A stretch of 11,221 nucleotides of DNA from Bacteroidales bacterium (GTDB lineage Bacteria > Bacteroidota > Bacteroidia > Bacteroidales > FEN-979), in assembly GCA_023229525.1 (NCBI GenBank), contig JALNZC010000074.1, positions 1 to 11,221 of the forward strand, written 5' to 3'. Numbering within the stretch: position 1 is the stretch's first letter; the number at the start of each line of letters is the position of its first letter. The translations under genes were made by a program, and so were the position numbers. This document shows, piece by piece, positions 1 to 6,801 of this stretch. The notes beneath the pieces were generated by a model. The model worked only from the letters and a program-made list of their open reading frames with translations, did not search any database and was not told where the DNA came from.

Positions 1-13
1 TAATCCGATTTAA

Positions 14-2362
14 TGGTACTGGAATACAGTACCTGGAGCCACAGGTTATAAATGGAACAACGCAAATGATTCAACAACAGCTACCAAGATTGGTTCCGGC
101 ACTACCAAAACAGAAACAGGCCTGAACTGCAACACCAGTTATACCCGGTATCTATGGGCATATGGTAATTGCGGTACATCACCCGTGACAACTTTGACAA
201 AGTCTACGACCCTTAACCCTCCGACTAGTCCCATAGCCGGCACGCATATTTCAACCTATAACCAGATTGAATGGTACTGGAATGCAGTACCTGGAGCCAC
301 AGGTTATAAATGGAACAACGCAAATGATTCCGCAACAGCTACCAAGATTGGTTCCGGTACTACCAAAACAGAAACAGGACTGAACTGCAACACCAGTTAT
401 ACCCGGTATCTATGGGCATACGGTAATTGCGGTACTTCACCCGTGACAATCCTTATCCAGTCCACCACATTAAATCCGCCGTCAGCACCCGTTGCCGGCA
501 TCCATATTGCATATCCAACACAGATTACCTGGAATTGGAATGCAGTACCTGGAGCCACAGGTTATAAATGGAACAACGCAAATGATTCCACAACAGCTGC
601 CAAGATTGGTTCCGGTACTACCAAGACAGAAACAGGACTGAACTGCAACACCAGTTATACCCGGTATCTTTGGGCATACGGTAATTGCGGTACATCGCCC
701 GTGACAATTTTGACCCAGTCTACCACCCTTAATCCACCAGCAAATCCGGTAGCTGCGACGCATGTCCCTTCCCCGACACAGATTGTCTGGAAATGGATTT
801 CCGTTCCTGGAGCCACAGGGTATAAATGGAATTGGACCAACGATTCATTAACGGCAACAAAGATTGGCTCAGATACAACTAAAACCGAGACAGGACTCAA
901 CTGCAATCATCCATATACCCGGTACTTATGGGCATACGGCAATTGCGGTACATCGCCAGTGACAATTTTGACCAAGTCTACCACCCTTAATCCACCAGCA
1001 AATCCGGTAGCTGCCACGCATGTTCCTTCCCCGACACAGATTGTTTGGAAATGGATTTCCGTTCCTGGAGCTTCAGGGTATAAATGGAATTGGACCAACG
1101 ATTCATTAACGGCAACAAAGATTGGCTCAGATACAACTAAAACCGAGACAGGACTCAACTGTAATCATCCATATACCCGGTACTTATGGGCATACGGCAA
1201 TTGCGGTACATCGCCAGTGACAATTTTGACCAAGTCTACCACCCTTAATCCACCCGCAAATCCAGTAGTTGGCACGCATGTTCCTTCCCCGACACAGATT
1301 GTTTGGAAATGGAATAAAGCCCCTGCGGCAACAGGTTACAAGTGGAGCGCATCAAACGATTCGGTCAATGCAACAAATATGGGCTCCGATACAACCCATA
1401 CTGAAACGGGCTTAACTTGCAATACCAGTTATACCCGATATATATGGGCATACAACAATTGTGGAACCTCGATAGAGACAACACTGACCGCCGTTACCAC
1501 TCTGAATCCGCCTGCGGCTCCGGTTGCCGGGACGCATGTTTCATATCCAACACAGATTACCTGGAACTGGAATGTAGTCCAGGGAGCAACCGGTTACAAA
1601 TGGAACACGGTCAATGATACAACAAATGCATATGATATAGGGCTAAATACAACTAAAACTGAATACGGTCTGCAATGTATGACACCTTTCAACAGCTATG
1701 TTTGGGCTTACAATAATTGTGGGATTTCATCGGCTACCTTACTATCGGATACGACGTTGTGGTGCTGCGGAAAACAAATTACCGACAACCGTGATTCTAC
1801 GACATACAATACGGTCCTGATCGGTACCCAATGCTGGATGTCACAAAACCTTAATTTGGGAACGCTTATCCCCGGAAATACTGAGCAAACCAATCACACC
1901 ATTATTGAAAAATACTGTTATAACAATGATGAAGCAAACTGCACTGTTTATGGTGGTTTGTACCAGTGGGATAATATGATGCAGTGGTCAACTACTCCGG
2001 GTGTCCAGGGAATATGTCCAACCGGATGGCACATACCAACCGACGGGGAATGGACGGCATTGACAGATTATCTCGGAGGGGTATCTTTTGCAGGGGGTAA
2101 GATGAAAGAAGCGGGAACTACCCATTGGTTGGCGCCAAATACCGGTGCAACAAACGTAAGTGGTTTCTCAGCGCTGCCCGGTGGCTATCGTTCTACCACC
2201 GGTGCTTTCTCAGATCTCACTGACAAAGGTCACTTCTGGTCATCTACTGAGAATTCGACCGTAGACAGCTGGACCCGTCATCTCTTTAGCCAGTACGAAT
2301 ATATCGATAGGGTTTCGAGCAGCAAGTATTATGGTAAATCAGTCCGTTGCCTGAAAGATTGA
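14..2362 (+). CDS. Repeat-containing surface protein with C-terminal FISUMP domain (5' end missing)
   Basis: Secreted or surface-exposed protein of unknown substrate. The visible part is a chain of Fn3-like repeats of 85-86 residues, each with the pattern TTLNPP...PTQI.W.WN.VPGATGYKW...TETGL.C....TRY.WAY.NCG. A FISUMP domain (Fibrobacter succinogenes major paralogous domain, common in Bacteroidetes surface proteins) follows at about 1763-2359. FISUMP hallmarks are QCWMSQNL near 1829-1852, CPTGWHIPTDGEW near 2015-2053, a GGYR element near 2180, FWSSTE near 2234 and a terminal SVRCLKD. The reading frame is intact from 14 to the TGA at 2360-2362. The repeat homology continues to the left edge, but a TAA at 11-13 interrupts it. 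The first in-frame start-like codon is a GTG at 185, in the middle of a repeat, so it is an unlikely true start; the real N-terminus and signal peptide lie outside the window. No T9SS sorting domain follows FISUMP. Codons look typical of the neighbours. The domain identity is well supported; the biological role is unknown. Confidence 0.85.
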   Translation, partial: WYWNTVPGATGYKWNNANDSTTATKIGSGTTKTETGLNCNTSYTRYLWAYGNCGTSPVTTLTKSTTLNPPTSPIAGTHISTYNQIEWYWNAVPGATGYKWNNANDSATATKIGSGTTKTETGLNCNTSYTRYLWAYGNCGTSPVTILIQSTTLNPPSAPVAGIHIAYPTQITWNWNAVPGATGYKWNNANDSTTAAKIGSGTTKTETGLNCNTSYTRYLWAYGNCGTSPVTILTQSTTLNPPANPVAATHVPSPTQIVWKWISVPGATGYKWNWTNDSLTATKIGSDTTKTETGLNCNHPYTRYLWAYGNCGTSPVTILTKSTTLNPPANPVAATHVPSPTQIVWKWISVPGASGYKWNWTNDSLTATKIGSDTTKTETGLNCNHPYTRYLWAYGNCGTSPVTILTKSTTLNPPANPVVGTHVPSPTQIVWKWNKAPAATGYKWSASNDSVNATNMGSDTTHTETGLTCNTSYTRYIWAYNNCGTSIETTLTAVTTLNPPAAPVAGTHVSYPTQITWNWNVVQGATGYKWNTVNDTTNAYDIGLNTTKTEYGLQCMTPFNSYVWAYNNCGISSATLLSDTTLWCCGKQITDNRDSTTYNTVLIGTQCWMSQNLNLGTLIPGNTEQTNHTIIEKYCYNNDEANCTVYGGLYQWDNMMQWSTTPGVQGICPTGWHIPTDGEWTALTDYLGGVSFAGGKMKEAGTTHWLAPNTGATNVSGFSALPGGYRSTTGAFSDLTDKGHFWSSTENSTVDSWTRHLFSQYEYIDRVSSSKYYGKSVRCLKD
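206..1750 (+). repeat. Six tandem 258/255-bp protein-domain repeats (a seventh, partial copy at 1-205)
   Basis: In-frame DNA repeats each encode one Fn3-like domain. Unit boundaries, taken from the TTLNPP motif, are 206-463, 464-721, 722-979, 980-1237, 1238-1495 (258 bp each) and 1496-1750 (255 bp). A partial unit precedes them at 1-205. Units 722-979 and 980-1237 differ at only 6 of 258 positions by my count, with one amino acid change (Thr to Ser). The first three units share nearly identical 3' parts but differ at their 5' ends. The last two are the most divergent. This is consistent with recent unit duplication or gene conversion in the middle of the array. Confidence 0.9.
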
Positions 2363-2371
2363 ATTTTCCGG

Positions 2372-2427
2372 ACGAATTAATGAAATGGCGAGATGGTGAG
2401 TTGATGAGATGATGAGTTGGTGAGTGT
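2372..2427. repeat. Degenerate 8-bp tandem array, consensus RYGARWTG
   Basis: Seven consecutive octamers can be laid out from 2372 to 2427. The five from 2380 to 2419 fit RYGARWTG exactly (for example gtgagttg at 2396-2403 and atgagatg at 2404-2411). The first unit (2372-2379) and last unit (2420-2427) fit loosely. The array begins 9 bp after the stop codon of the FISUMP gene and lies between convergent genes. No promoter or hairpin terminator is apparent. Function unknown. Confidence 0.6.
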
Positions 2428-2430
2428 CCT

Positions 2431-2500
2431 GCATCCAGTATCCTACATCCAGTATCCAGCATCCAGCATCTTGCATCCTGTATCTTGCATCTTGCATCCA
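2431..2500. repeat. Ten-unit 7-bp tandem array, consensus RYATCYW
   Basis: Ten heptamers follow in perfect phase with no indels. All keep ATC at positions 3-5 and vary only as purine, pyrimidine, ATC, pyrimidine, A/T. Typical units are gcatcca, gtatcca and gcatctt. Only three bases separate this array from the 8-bp array, and it ends 28 bp before the stop codon of the convergent minus-strand gene. Both strands can be read through as small ORFs rich in repeated residues, but these are products of the repeat and not genes. Function unknown. Confidence 0.8.
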
Positions 2501-2528
2501 ATAGCTTCCAACTGCTGTAAATGATCTT

Positions 2529-4406
2529 TCAATCTCCCTGGTTTTTCGGGGCCAATTTTTCCCACAAGGTGTAATAGTTGTCACTGTAAATGATCAGGTA
2601 ATTGTTTTCCACATATTTCCTAATCGGATCATCTTCCCGGTATAAAAATGAATTTTCCTTGTCGATATTTGACTGCGTGACAACATACCGGACCAAAGCC
2701 AGTTTCTTGATTTCAACAGGATCAAATGACCGGGGGTAAAAATCGATATAGTGAATGATTGAAAAAGTGGAGGGCCTTTTCTCAAAATAATAATATAACA
2801 TGGATTCGGACTGATATATGAATACCCTGGCATTCGTGTCCTTATTAATAATTCGTTTCATACTTTCCATGCTGTGTAACACCTCTTTATCAATATAGCA
2901 CTTCAGCCGGCCACAATAACTTATCTGACGATGCAAAGGATCTGACATTACCGGGGAAAACATAGAACTGCCGAAACGGGTGCAAATAAAGAAAATGATG
3001 ATCGTCAGAAGACCCCAATAGATGTTCTTAAAAGCGATCTTTTTATGATTGAGAAAATTTCCAGTATATACCAATCCAATCATGGTTGAGGCATACAGCA
3101 AGGGTATAATGATCCTTGAGAACCGGGAAGCCGTTAATCCTGCTAGAGCAGCCCCGTCAAATAACATGAAAAGTAAAATTACACCCAGGAAATATCTCAG
3201 AAATGGAATAGAAACTTTTTCGCGGCCATCAAGATTAAACCATGAAAAAATAAACAGTGACAAGCTTGATGATATGAGGATAAGACCGGTATCAGTGAAT
3301 AACCTGCCTGTGAAAGAATTGACCATCCGGGTAAGGTTACTTTCTGTACGGGGAGGAAAAACAATGCCGATCCAGGAGTTCTCTGCAACAAGTTGAGAAA
3401 AACCTGAAAGAATAACGGTTATTAAGAACATCCAAAAGAGTATTTTACCCGACTTCCCTTCGAAGATGTATTTTTTTAAAACTGTTGCTGGAAAAGCCTT
3501 TCCTGAATTGATCTGCCAGGCAACAATAAATGTAAAGAGACCAACACAAATTGACAGGACCAACTTTTTTAATTCAGAGCCCATTCCAAAAGTTAAAAGA
3601 CTTATCAGGGTTCTAAATCCTGTCTGTTTTATTTGTGACGGAATAATAAAAACACTATAAAAGAAGTCGCGAAACTGCCCGGTTAAACTAAGATATGAAT
3701 ACAAAAGGAATGCAGGAAGCAGGGTAAGAAAAATGGGGATGATCATTAAATTCCATAAATTTCCCCGTTCCGGTTGTTTGAAGATGATAAAATACTTGGT
3801 CAGTATAAAAAATATACCTCCGGTTAAAGAGATAAGTCCGATTTCCTGTTTATAGCAAAAACCGAGTCCCAACAGAAAATATCCGATGAAATGAATTGGT
3901 TCATTCCTGATAAAATCCGATGTTCCGGGTTTTGGCCACAACATAAGGAGAATACCCATCGTAGCAAAAAAAATAGCATCCGGAGTATATCCTGCATGGG
4001 TTTCGTTTATTGGTCCGACCAGAAAAAAAGTGAGGGATAAAAGATATATTAAAGGAGTTGGCAAAGGTTTTTTTGTTCCTATCTCAAGATTGATTTTCGA
4101 AATAAAGACCAGGAAGGTAAAAGAAAGGATAACGAAAATTATTCCTTTCCAGCAGACGGATAATATTATCGGTGGGATAACCCAGAATAAATGCTGAAGA
4201 ATTGCTTGGGTATATAAAGTAAACGGGGTGGTTACCCAATGAAAATCCCGGTAGGGAGCCAATCCGTGAGCAACATTTATTGACGCTGTCAATATTGCTC
4301 CATGATCAAAAATGGCGTATCCAAATAGGGAGAATACCAGATAACATATCAGGGGAATGACCTGTGCAAAATAAAAATGCTTATAAACAGACTTTCTTTT
4401 TTGCAT
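2529..4406 (-). CDS. Polytopic membrane glycosyltransferase-like protein (GT-C fold, PMT/ArnT-like)
   Basis: Predicted integral membrane sugar transferase of about 625 residues. Roughly 12-13 hydrophobic segments occupy residues 13-478, and a soluble C-terminal region follows (479-625). After the first segment comes a short loop with Asp-His-Gly at 34-36 and PYRDF at 51-55. This resembles the acidic first-loop motif of GT-C enzymes, which use polyprenyl-phosphate sugars on the outer face of the inner membrane. The soluble tail, with RVFIYQSES and YVENNYLIIY, resembles the periplasmic tail of such proteins. I chose the ATG at 4404-4406 rather than the TTG two codons upstream, because AAGGA lies 8 nt before that ATG. 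The gene overlaps the end of the upstream GT2 gene by 26 bp, indicating translational coupling. Acceptor and exact sugar are unknown. An alternative is another polytopic polysaccharide protein such as a polymerase, but the first-loop motif favours GT-C. Confidence 0.7.
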   Translation of the reverse strand: MQKRKSVYKHFYFAQVIPLICYLVFSLFGYAIFDHGAILTASINVAHGLAPYRDFHWVTTPFTLYTQAILQHLFWVIPPIILSVCWKGIIFVILSFTFLVFISKINLEIGTKKPLPTPLIYLLSLTFFLVGPINETHAGYTPDAIFFATMGILLMLWPKPGTSDFIRNEPIHFIGYFLLGLGFCYKQEIGLISLTGGIFFILTKYFIIFKQPERGNLWNLMIIPIFLTLLPAFLLYSYLSLTGQFRDFFYSVFIIPSQIKQTGFRTLISLLTFGMGSELKKLVLSICVGLFTFIVAWQINSGKAFPATVLKKYIFEGKSGKILFWMFLITVILSGFSQLVAENSWIGIVFPPRTESNLTRMVNSFTGRLFTDTGLILISSSLSLFIFSWFNLDGREKVSIPFLRYFLGVILLFMLFDGAALAGLTASRFSRIIIPLLYASTMIGLVYTGNFLNHKKIAFKNIYWGLLTIIIFFICTRFGSSMFSPVMSDPLHRQISYCGRLKCYIDKEVLHSMESMKRIINKDTNARVFIYQSESMLYYYFEKRPSTFSIIHYIDFYPRSFDPVEIKKLALVRYVVTQSNIDKENSFLYREDDPIRKYVENNYLIIYSDNYYTLWEKLAPKNQGD

Positions 4407-5094
4407 CTCCAAAATCCTTCCACGACTTGATCCCGATTTTAAATATTTTCTTTAAGTTGATGGAATTAATTCCTCCCTGGCGTGGTTTAAATGTGATGGG
4501 AACCCAATGAAGCTTCTCTTTTTTTAAAATAATCAGGCAGCTGATCAAGACATTTGATAGAAAAAAATCGCCAGGAATAATATCCATTATGAATTTTAAA
4601 CGATCGGTTCTCATTAATCTGAACGGTGTATTGGCATCCTTAACGAGAATTCCAAATTTGAAGAAAAGAACAAGTTTAAGTACATTCGTTACTACTATTC
4701 TGCTGAATCCGTCGGTCCTGTTCATCCGGTTTCCGATGATAAAATCATAGTTGTTGCGCAATTCCCAGAATTTCCAGAATTCATCGGGTACTGTTTGTCC
4801 GTCAGAATCTGTTTGAAAGATCCAGTCGGCCCCGTTATCCATGGCGTAACGATAAGCAAACAGGCATGTAGGTCCATGTCCTGAATTTGGTTTTGTAACA
4901 GCCAAAAGACAAGGATATACCAGGGATAATTCCTTTAATATTTTATAGGTATCATCCTTGCTTCCGTCATCTACAACAACAAGTTTACTTCCGTTACCGA
5001 TTTTTTCAACAACCGGATGAAATTGTGCGACTACCGACCGGATATTTGCCTGTTCATTGTAGGCCGGCATTACGAGAAACAGTTTCTCAGGCAT
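4381..5094 (-). CDS. GT2 family glycosyltransferase, polyprenyl-phosphate sugar synthase-like
   Basis: Cytoplasmic-face family 2 glycosyltransferase of 237 residues, the size of a single-domain DPMS (dolichyl-phosphate mannose synthase)-type enzyme. Visible motifs: VMPAYNEQ at 8-15, the nucleotide-binding VVDDGSKDD at 40-48, the metal-binding DSD at 96-98 inside QTDSDGQ, NTPFRLMR at 155-162 and RQGGINS at 205-211. The last resembles the C-terminal acceptor-side element of DPMS-like proteins. There is no C-terminal pair of membrane helices of the GtrB type. The expected reaction moves a sugar from a nucleotide donor to polyprenyl phosphate. The start ATG overlaps the last 8 bases of glf, and the 3' end overlaps the GT-C gene, so all three are probably cotranscribed and coupled. 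The donor could be UDP-Galf made by the upstream gene, but that is inference; GDP-mannose or UDP-glucose are alternatives. Confidence 0.8.
   Translation of the reverse strand: MPEKLFLVMPAYNEQANIRSVVAQFHPVVEKIGNGSKLVVVDDGSKDDTYKILKELSLVYPCLLAVTKPNSGHGPTCLFAYRYAMDNGADWIFQTDSDGQTVPDEFWKFWELRNNYDFIIGNRMNRTDGFSRIVVTNVLKLVLFFKFGILVKDANTPFRLMRTDRLKFIMDIIPGDFFLSNVLISCLIILKKEKLHWVPITFKPRQGGINSINLKKIFKIGIKSWKDFGDAKKKVCL
4415..4421 (-). promoter_or_regulatory. Shine-Dalgarno sequence deciding the start of the GT-C gene
   Basis: On the minus strand GGAAGGA (4421 down to 4415) lies 8 nt upstream of the ATG at 4406-4404, inside the 3' end of the GT2 gene. This spacing fits the ATG better than the TTG at 4412-4410. 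It is the clearest ribosome binding site in the window; most other genes here have none. Confidence 0.5.
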
Positions 5095-6229
5095 GGTACC
5101 TGGTTTTTATTGTATCGTATGTTTTCAAGGCAATGTCAATGGTATCAGTCATATCATAATACTTATAATTTCCTAAACGGCCGCTGATCATCACATTGTC
5201 CATTCTGTTGACCTCTTCTCTATACTTTAAGATAAGGGACTGGTTTTTTGCGTCATTAACCGGGTAAAATGGGTTGGTTCCGTCATCCGGACGCGGGTAT
5301 TCTTCAATGATCAGCGTTTTGTCCTTTGGATAATCTTTTTCAGGATGCAAATGCCGGGGTTCATGAATCCGGGTATAGGGTACCGATTCTTCACCATAAT
5401 TCATTACCGAAGTGCCCTGGTAATCTTCGACCGGTATTATCTTTTCCAGAAAATCAAGGGTTCTCCATTCCAGCTTCCCGAATTTATAATCGAAAAACTG
5501 GTCGATTGGTCCACTGTAAATTATCAGGGTATCTTTGCCGATCCGGTCCCTGATTTCGAAAAAATCCGTATTCAGATGAACTTCAATTTTTGGATGGTCC
5601 AACATTTTCTTAAATACTTCCGTATAATCATTTATGGGGATTCCTTGCCATCTGCTAAAATAATAACTTTCATCATAATTCTTTCTGAATGGCAATCTCG
5701 ATAATATCGATACCGGTAATTCCTTTGGATCTTTCTGCCATTGTTTTTTTGTATATCCTTTGATAAAGGCTTCATAAAGAGGTCTTCCGATCAATGAGAT
5801 TGCTTTTTCCTCAAAATTTGCGGGATGGGTAATATTTTCTTTTTGAATTTCTTTGGATAAAAAAGCGTCAACTTCAAATGGTTTCAGGTTTATATTATAA
5901 AAAGCATTTATTGTTTCAAGATTGATGGGCATCTGATACACTTTTTCCTTATATGTATTTAATACCTGATGGCGGTAGCCGTTGAACCCGGCGAAACGGT
6001 TTATATAGTCCCAGATTATTTTGCTGGGTGTATGGAAGATATGGGTTCCGTATTTATGGTAAATAATACCCGTTTCCGGATGTATTTCGGCATAGCAGTT
6101 GCCCCCGATATGATTCCGTTTATCAATAACGACAACATGTTCCTTTAAATCATTCGCGATCCTTTCAGCAATAACAGATCCAAAGAATCCAGCCCCGACG
6201 ACAAGGAATCTGGTTGATTTCAGTTCCAT
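5087..6229 (-). CDS. glf: UDP-galactopyranose mutase
   Basis: Flavoenzyme that interconverts UDP-galactopyranose and UDP-galactofuranose, supplying Galf for surface glycans. The 380-residue protein has the length usual for bacterial Glf. It starts with an FAD-binding Rossmann motif GAGFFG at 12-17, then RNHIGGNCY at 38-46 and KYGTHIFHT at 59-67. Further family hallmarks are GYTKKQW at 158-164, RLPFR at 178-182, RWQGIP at 193-198, SGPIDQFFDY at 239-248, PYTRIHE at 284-290 and GRLGNYKYYDM at 350-360. The active-site arginines known from the family (equivalents of Klebsiella R174 and R280) appear to be present in the RLPFR and YTRIHE segments. I chose the ATG at 6229-6227, six codons before the Rossmann strand. 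A TTG 13 codons upstream would add a non-conserved extension. It is the first gene of the three-gene minus-strand operon. Identification is confident. Confidence 0.95.
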   Translation of the reverse strand: MELKSTRFLVVGAGFFGSVIAERIANDLKEHVVVIDKRNHIGGNCYAEIHPETGIIYHKYGTHIFHTPSKIIWDYINRFAGFNGYRHQVLNTYKEKVYQMPINLETINAFYNINLKPFEVDAFLSKEIQKENITHPANFEEKAISLIGRPLYEAFIKGYTKKQWQKDPKELPVSILSRLPFRKNYDESYYFSRWQGIPINDYTEVFKKMLDHPKIEVHLNTDFFEIRDRIGKDTLIIYSGPIDQFFDYKFGKLEWRTLDFLEKIIPVEDYQGTSVMNYGEESVPYTRIHEPRHLHPEKDYPKDKTLIIEEYPRPDDGTNPFYPVNDAKNQSLILKYREEVNRMDNVMISGRLGNYKYYDMTDTIDIALKTYDTIKTRYHA

Positions 6230-6314
6230 AATATGATAGATGTGATGTGTTGTAAATTTTGACGGCAAGATAGAAAAAAATATTAACGCGATAGTTGGTT
6301 ACTCTTAACCTTAC

Positions 6315-6344
6315 CAAAATTTTCATTTTTACTCAACGGTCAAA
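6315..6344 (-). promoter_or_regulatory. Candidate Bacteroidetes-type promoter for the glf operon
   Basis: On the minus strand a TTTG (6344-6341) is followed after 18 bases by AAATTTTG (6322-6315). This differs from the Bacteroidetes consensus TTTG-N~19-TAnnTTTG in one base of the -7 element. It would give an untranslated leader of about 80 bases before the glf ATG. The region is AT-rich, so a chance match is possible. Confidence 0.3.
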
Positions 6345-6438
6345 TCTGGTTTCAAACATCCGGCAGTTACGACAGGCATTCCCTTCCATACCGGTTGTCA
6401 TTATATCTCAGTAAAGCTGCCTGACATGGCAGGTAGAA

Positions 6439-6639
6439 ATGTTTCGGAACGGGGTCAAAGCATGCCTTAAAATAGACGAAAAATCAATTATCAATCAAAG
6501 TCTCCTACAAATAGCTGCTGGTGAAATCGTTATGACCGATGATGCTAAACAGATGCTTATTTCATATCAAGATCCTAATACGGGTATCGATTCATACCAT
6601 ATAATGAAGATATCATTTACGAATTTGCAATTGGGATAA
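6439..6639 (+). CDS. Doubtful small ORF, 66 codons, hypothetical
   Basis: The ORF runs from an ATG at 6439 to a TAA at 6637-6639, in the gap between divergent genes. The product is mostly polar, with no signal peptide, membrane segment, cysteine motif or DNA-binding motif that I can recognise. There is no convincing ribosome binding site, and the frame is open only 8 codons further upstream. It may be a gene remnant or chance. I do not assign a function. Confidence 0.2.
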   Translation: MFRNGVKACLKIDEKSIINQSLLQIAAGEIVMTDDAKQMLISYQDPNTGIDSYHIMKISFTNLQLG

Positions 6640-6801
6640 GCGTTAAGGGGATTGTTAGAGAAATGATCCGATGCAGTTCATTCATCAAAAAAACTTACGG
6701 GAATCGTAGGCGTTTCCATGCAAGAACCAATAGTGAGTGGGTTTACTAGCGCTGTTCAGACAAAATCCGCAATAAAATTGTTGACCACTTTCCCTTACGA
6801 A

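Noticed and set aside
482..1158. Open frames on the minus strand across the repeat array (482-763, 655-906, 907-1158)
   Set aside because: They are periodic antisense shadows of the plus-strand domain repeats, recurring at the same phase in each unit, with compositions unlike real proteins.
2431..2500. Heptamer array considered as a CRISPR
   Set aside because: Units are directly adjacent with no spacers, and there are no cas genes.
2286..2584. Two minus-strand ORFs (2286-2501 and 2339-2584) rich in repeated MQDARY-like residues
   Set aside because: They read through the 7-bp and 8-bp tandem arrays and into the ends of both flanking genes, and their apparent protein repeats are only the DNA repeats.
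3049..3660. Plus-strand ORFs opposite the GT-C gene (3049-3396 and 3466-3660)
   Set aside because: They lie wholly inside a coding sequence with coherent membrane topology and motifs on the other strand, and resemble no family.
5326..5704. Plus-strand ORFs opposite glf
   Set aside because: The minus-strand glf frame contains all family motifs in this part, so these are shadows.
6229..6268. Extended glf start at a TTG (6268)
   Set aside because: It adds 13 non-conserved residues before the Rossmann fold. The ATG at 6229 begins at the usual distance from GAGFFG.
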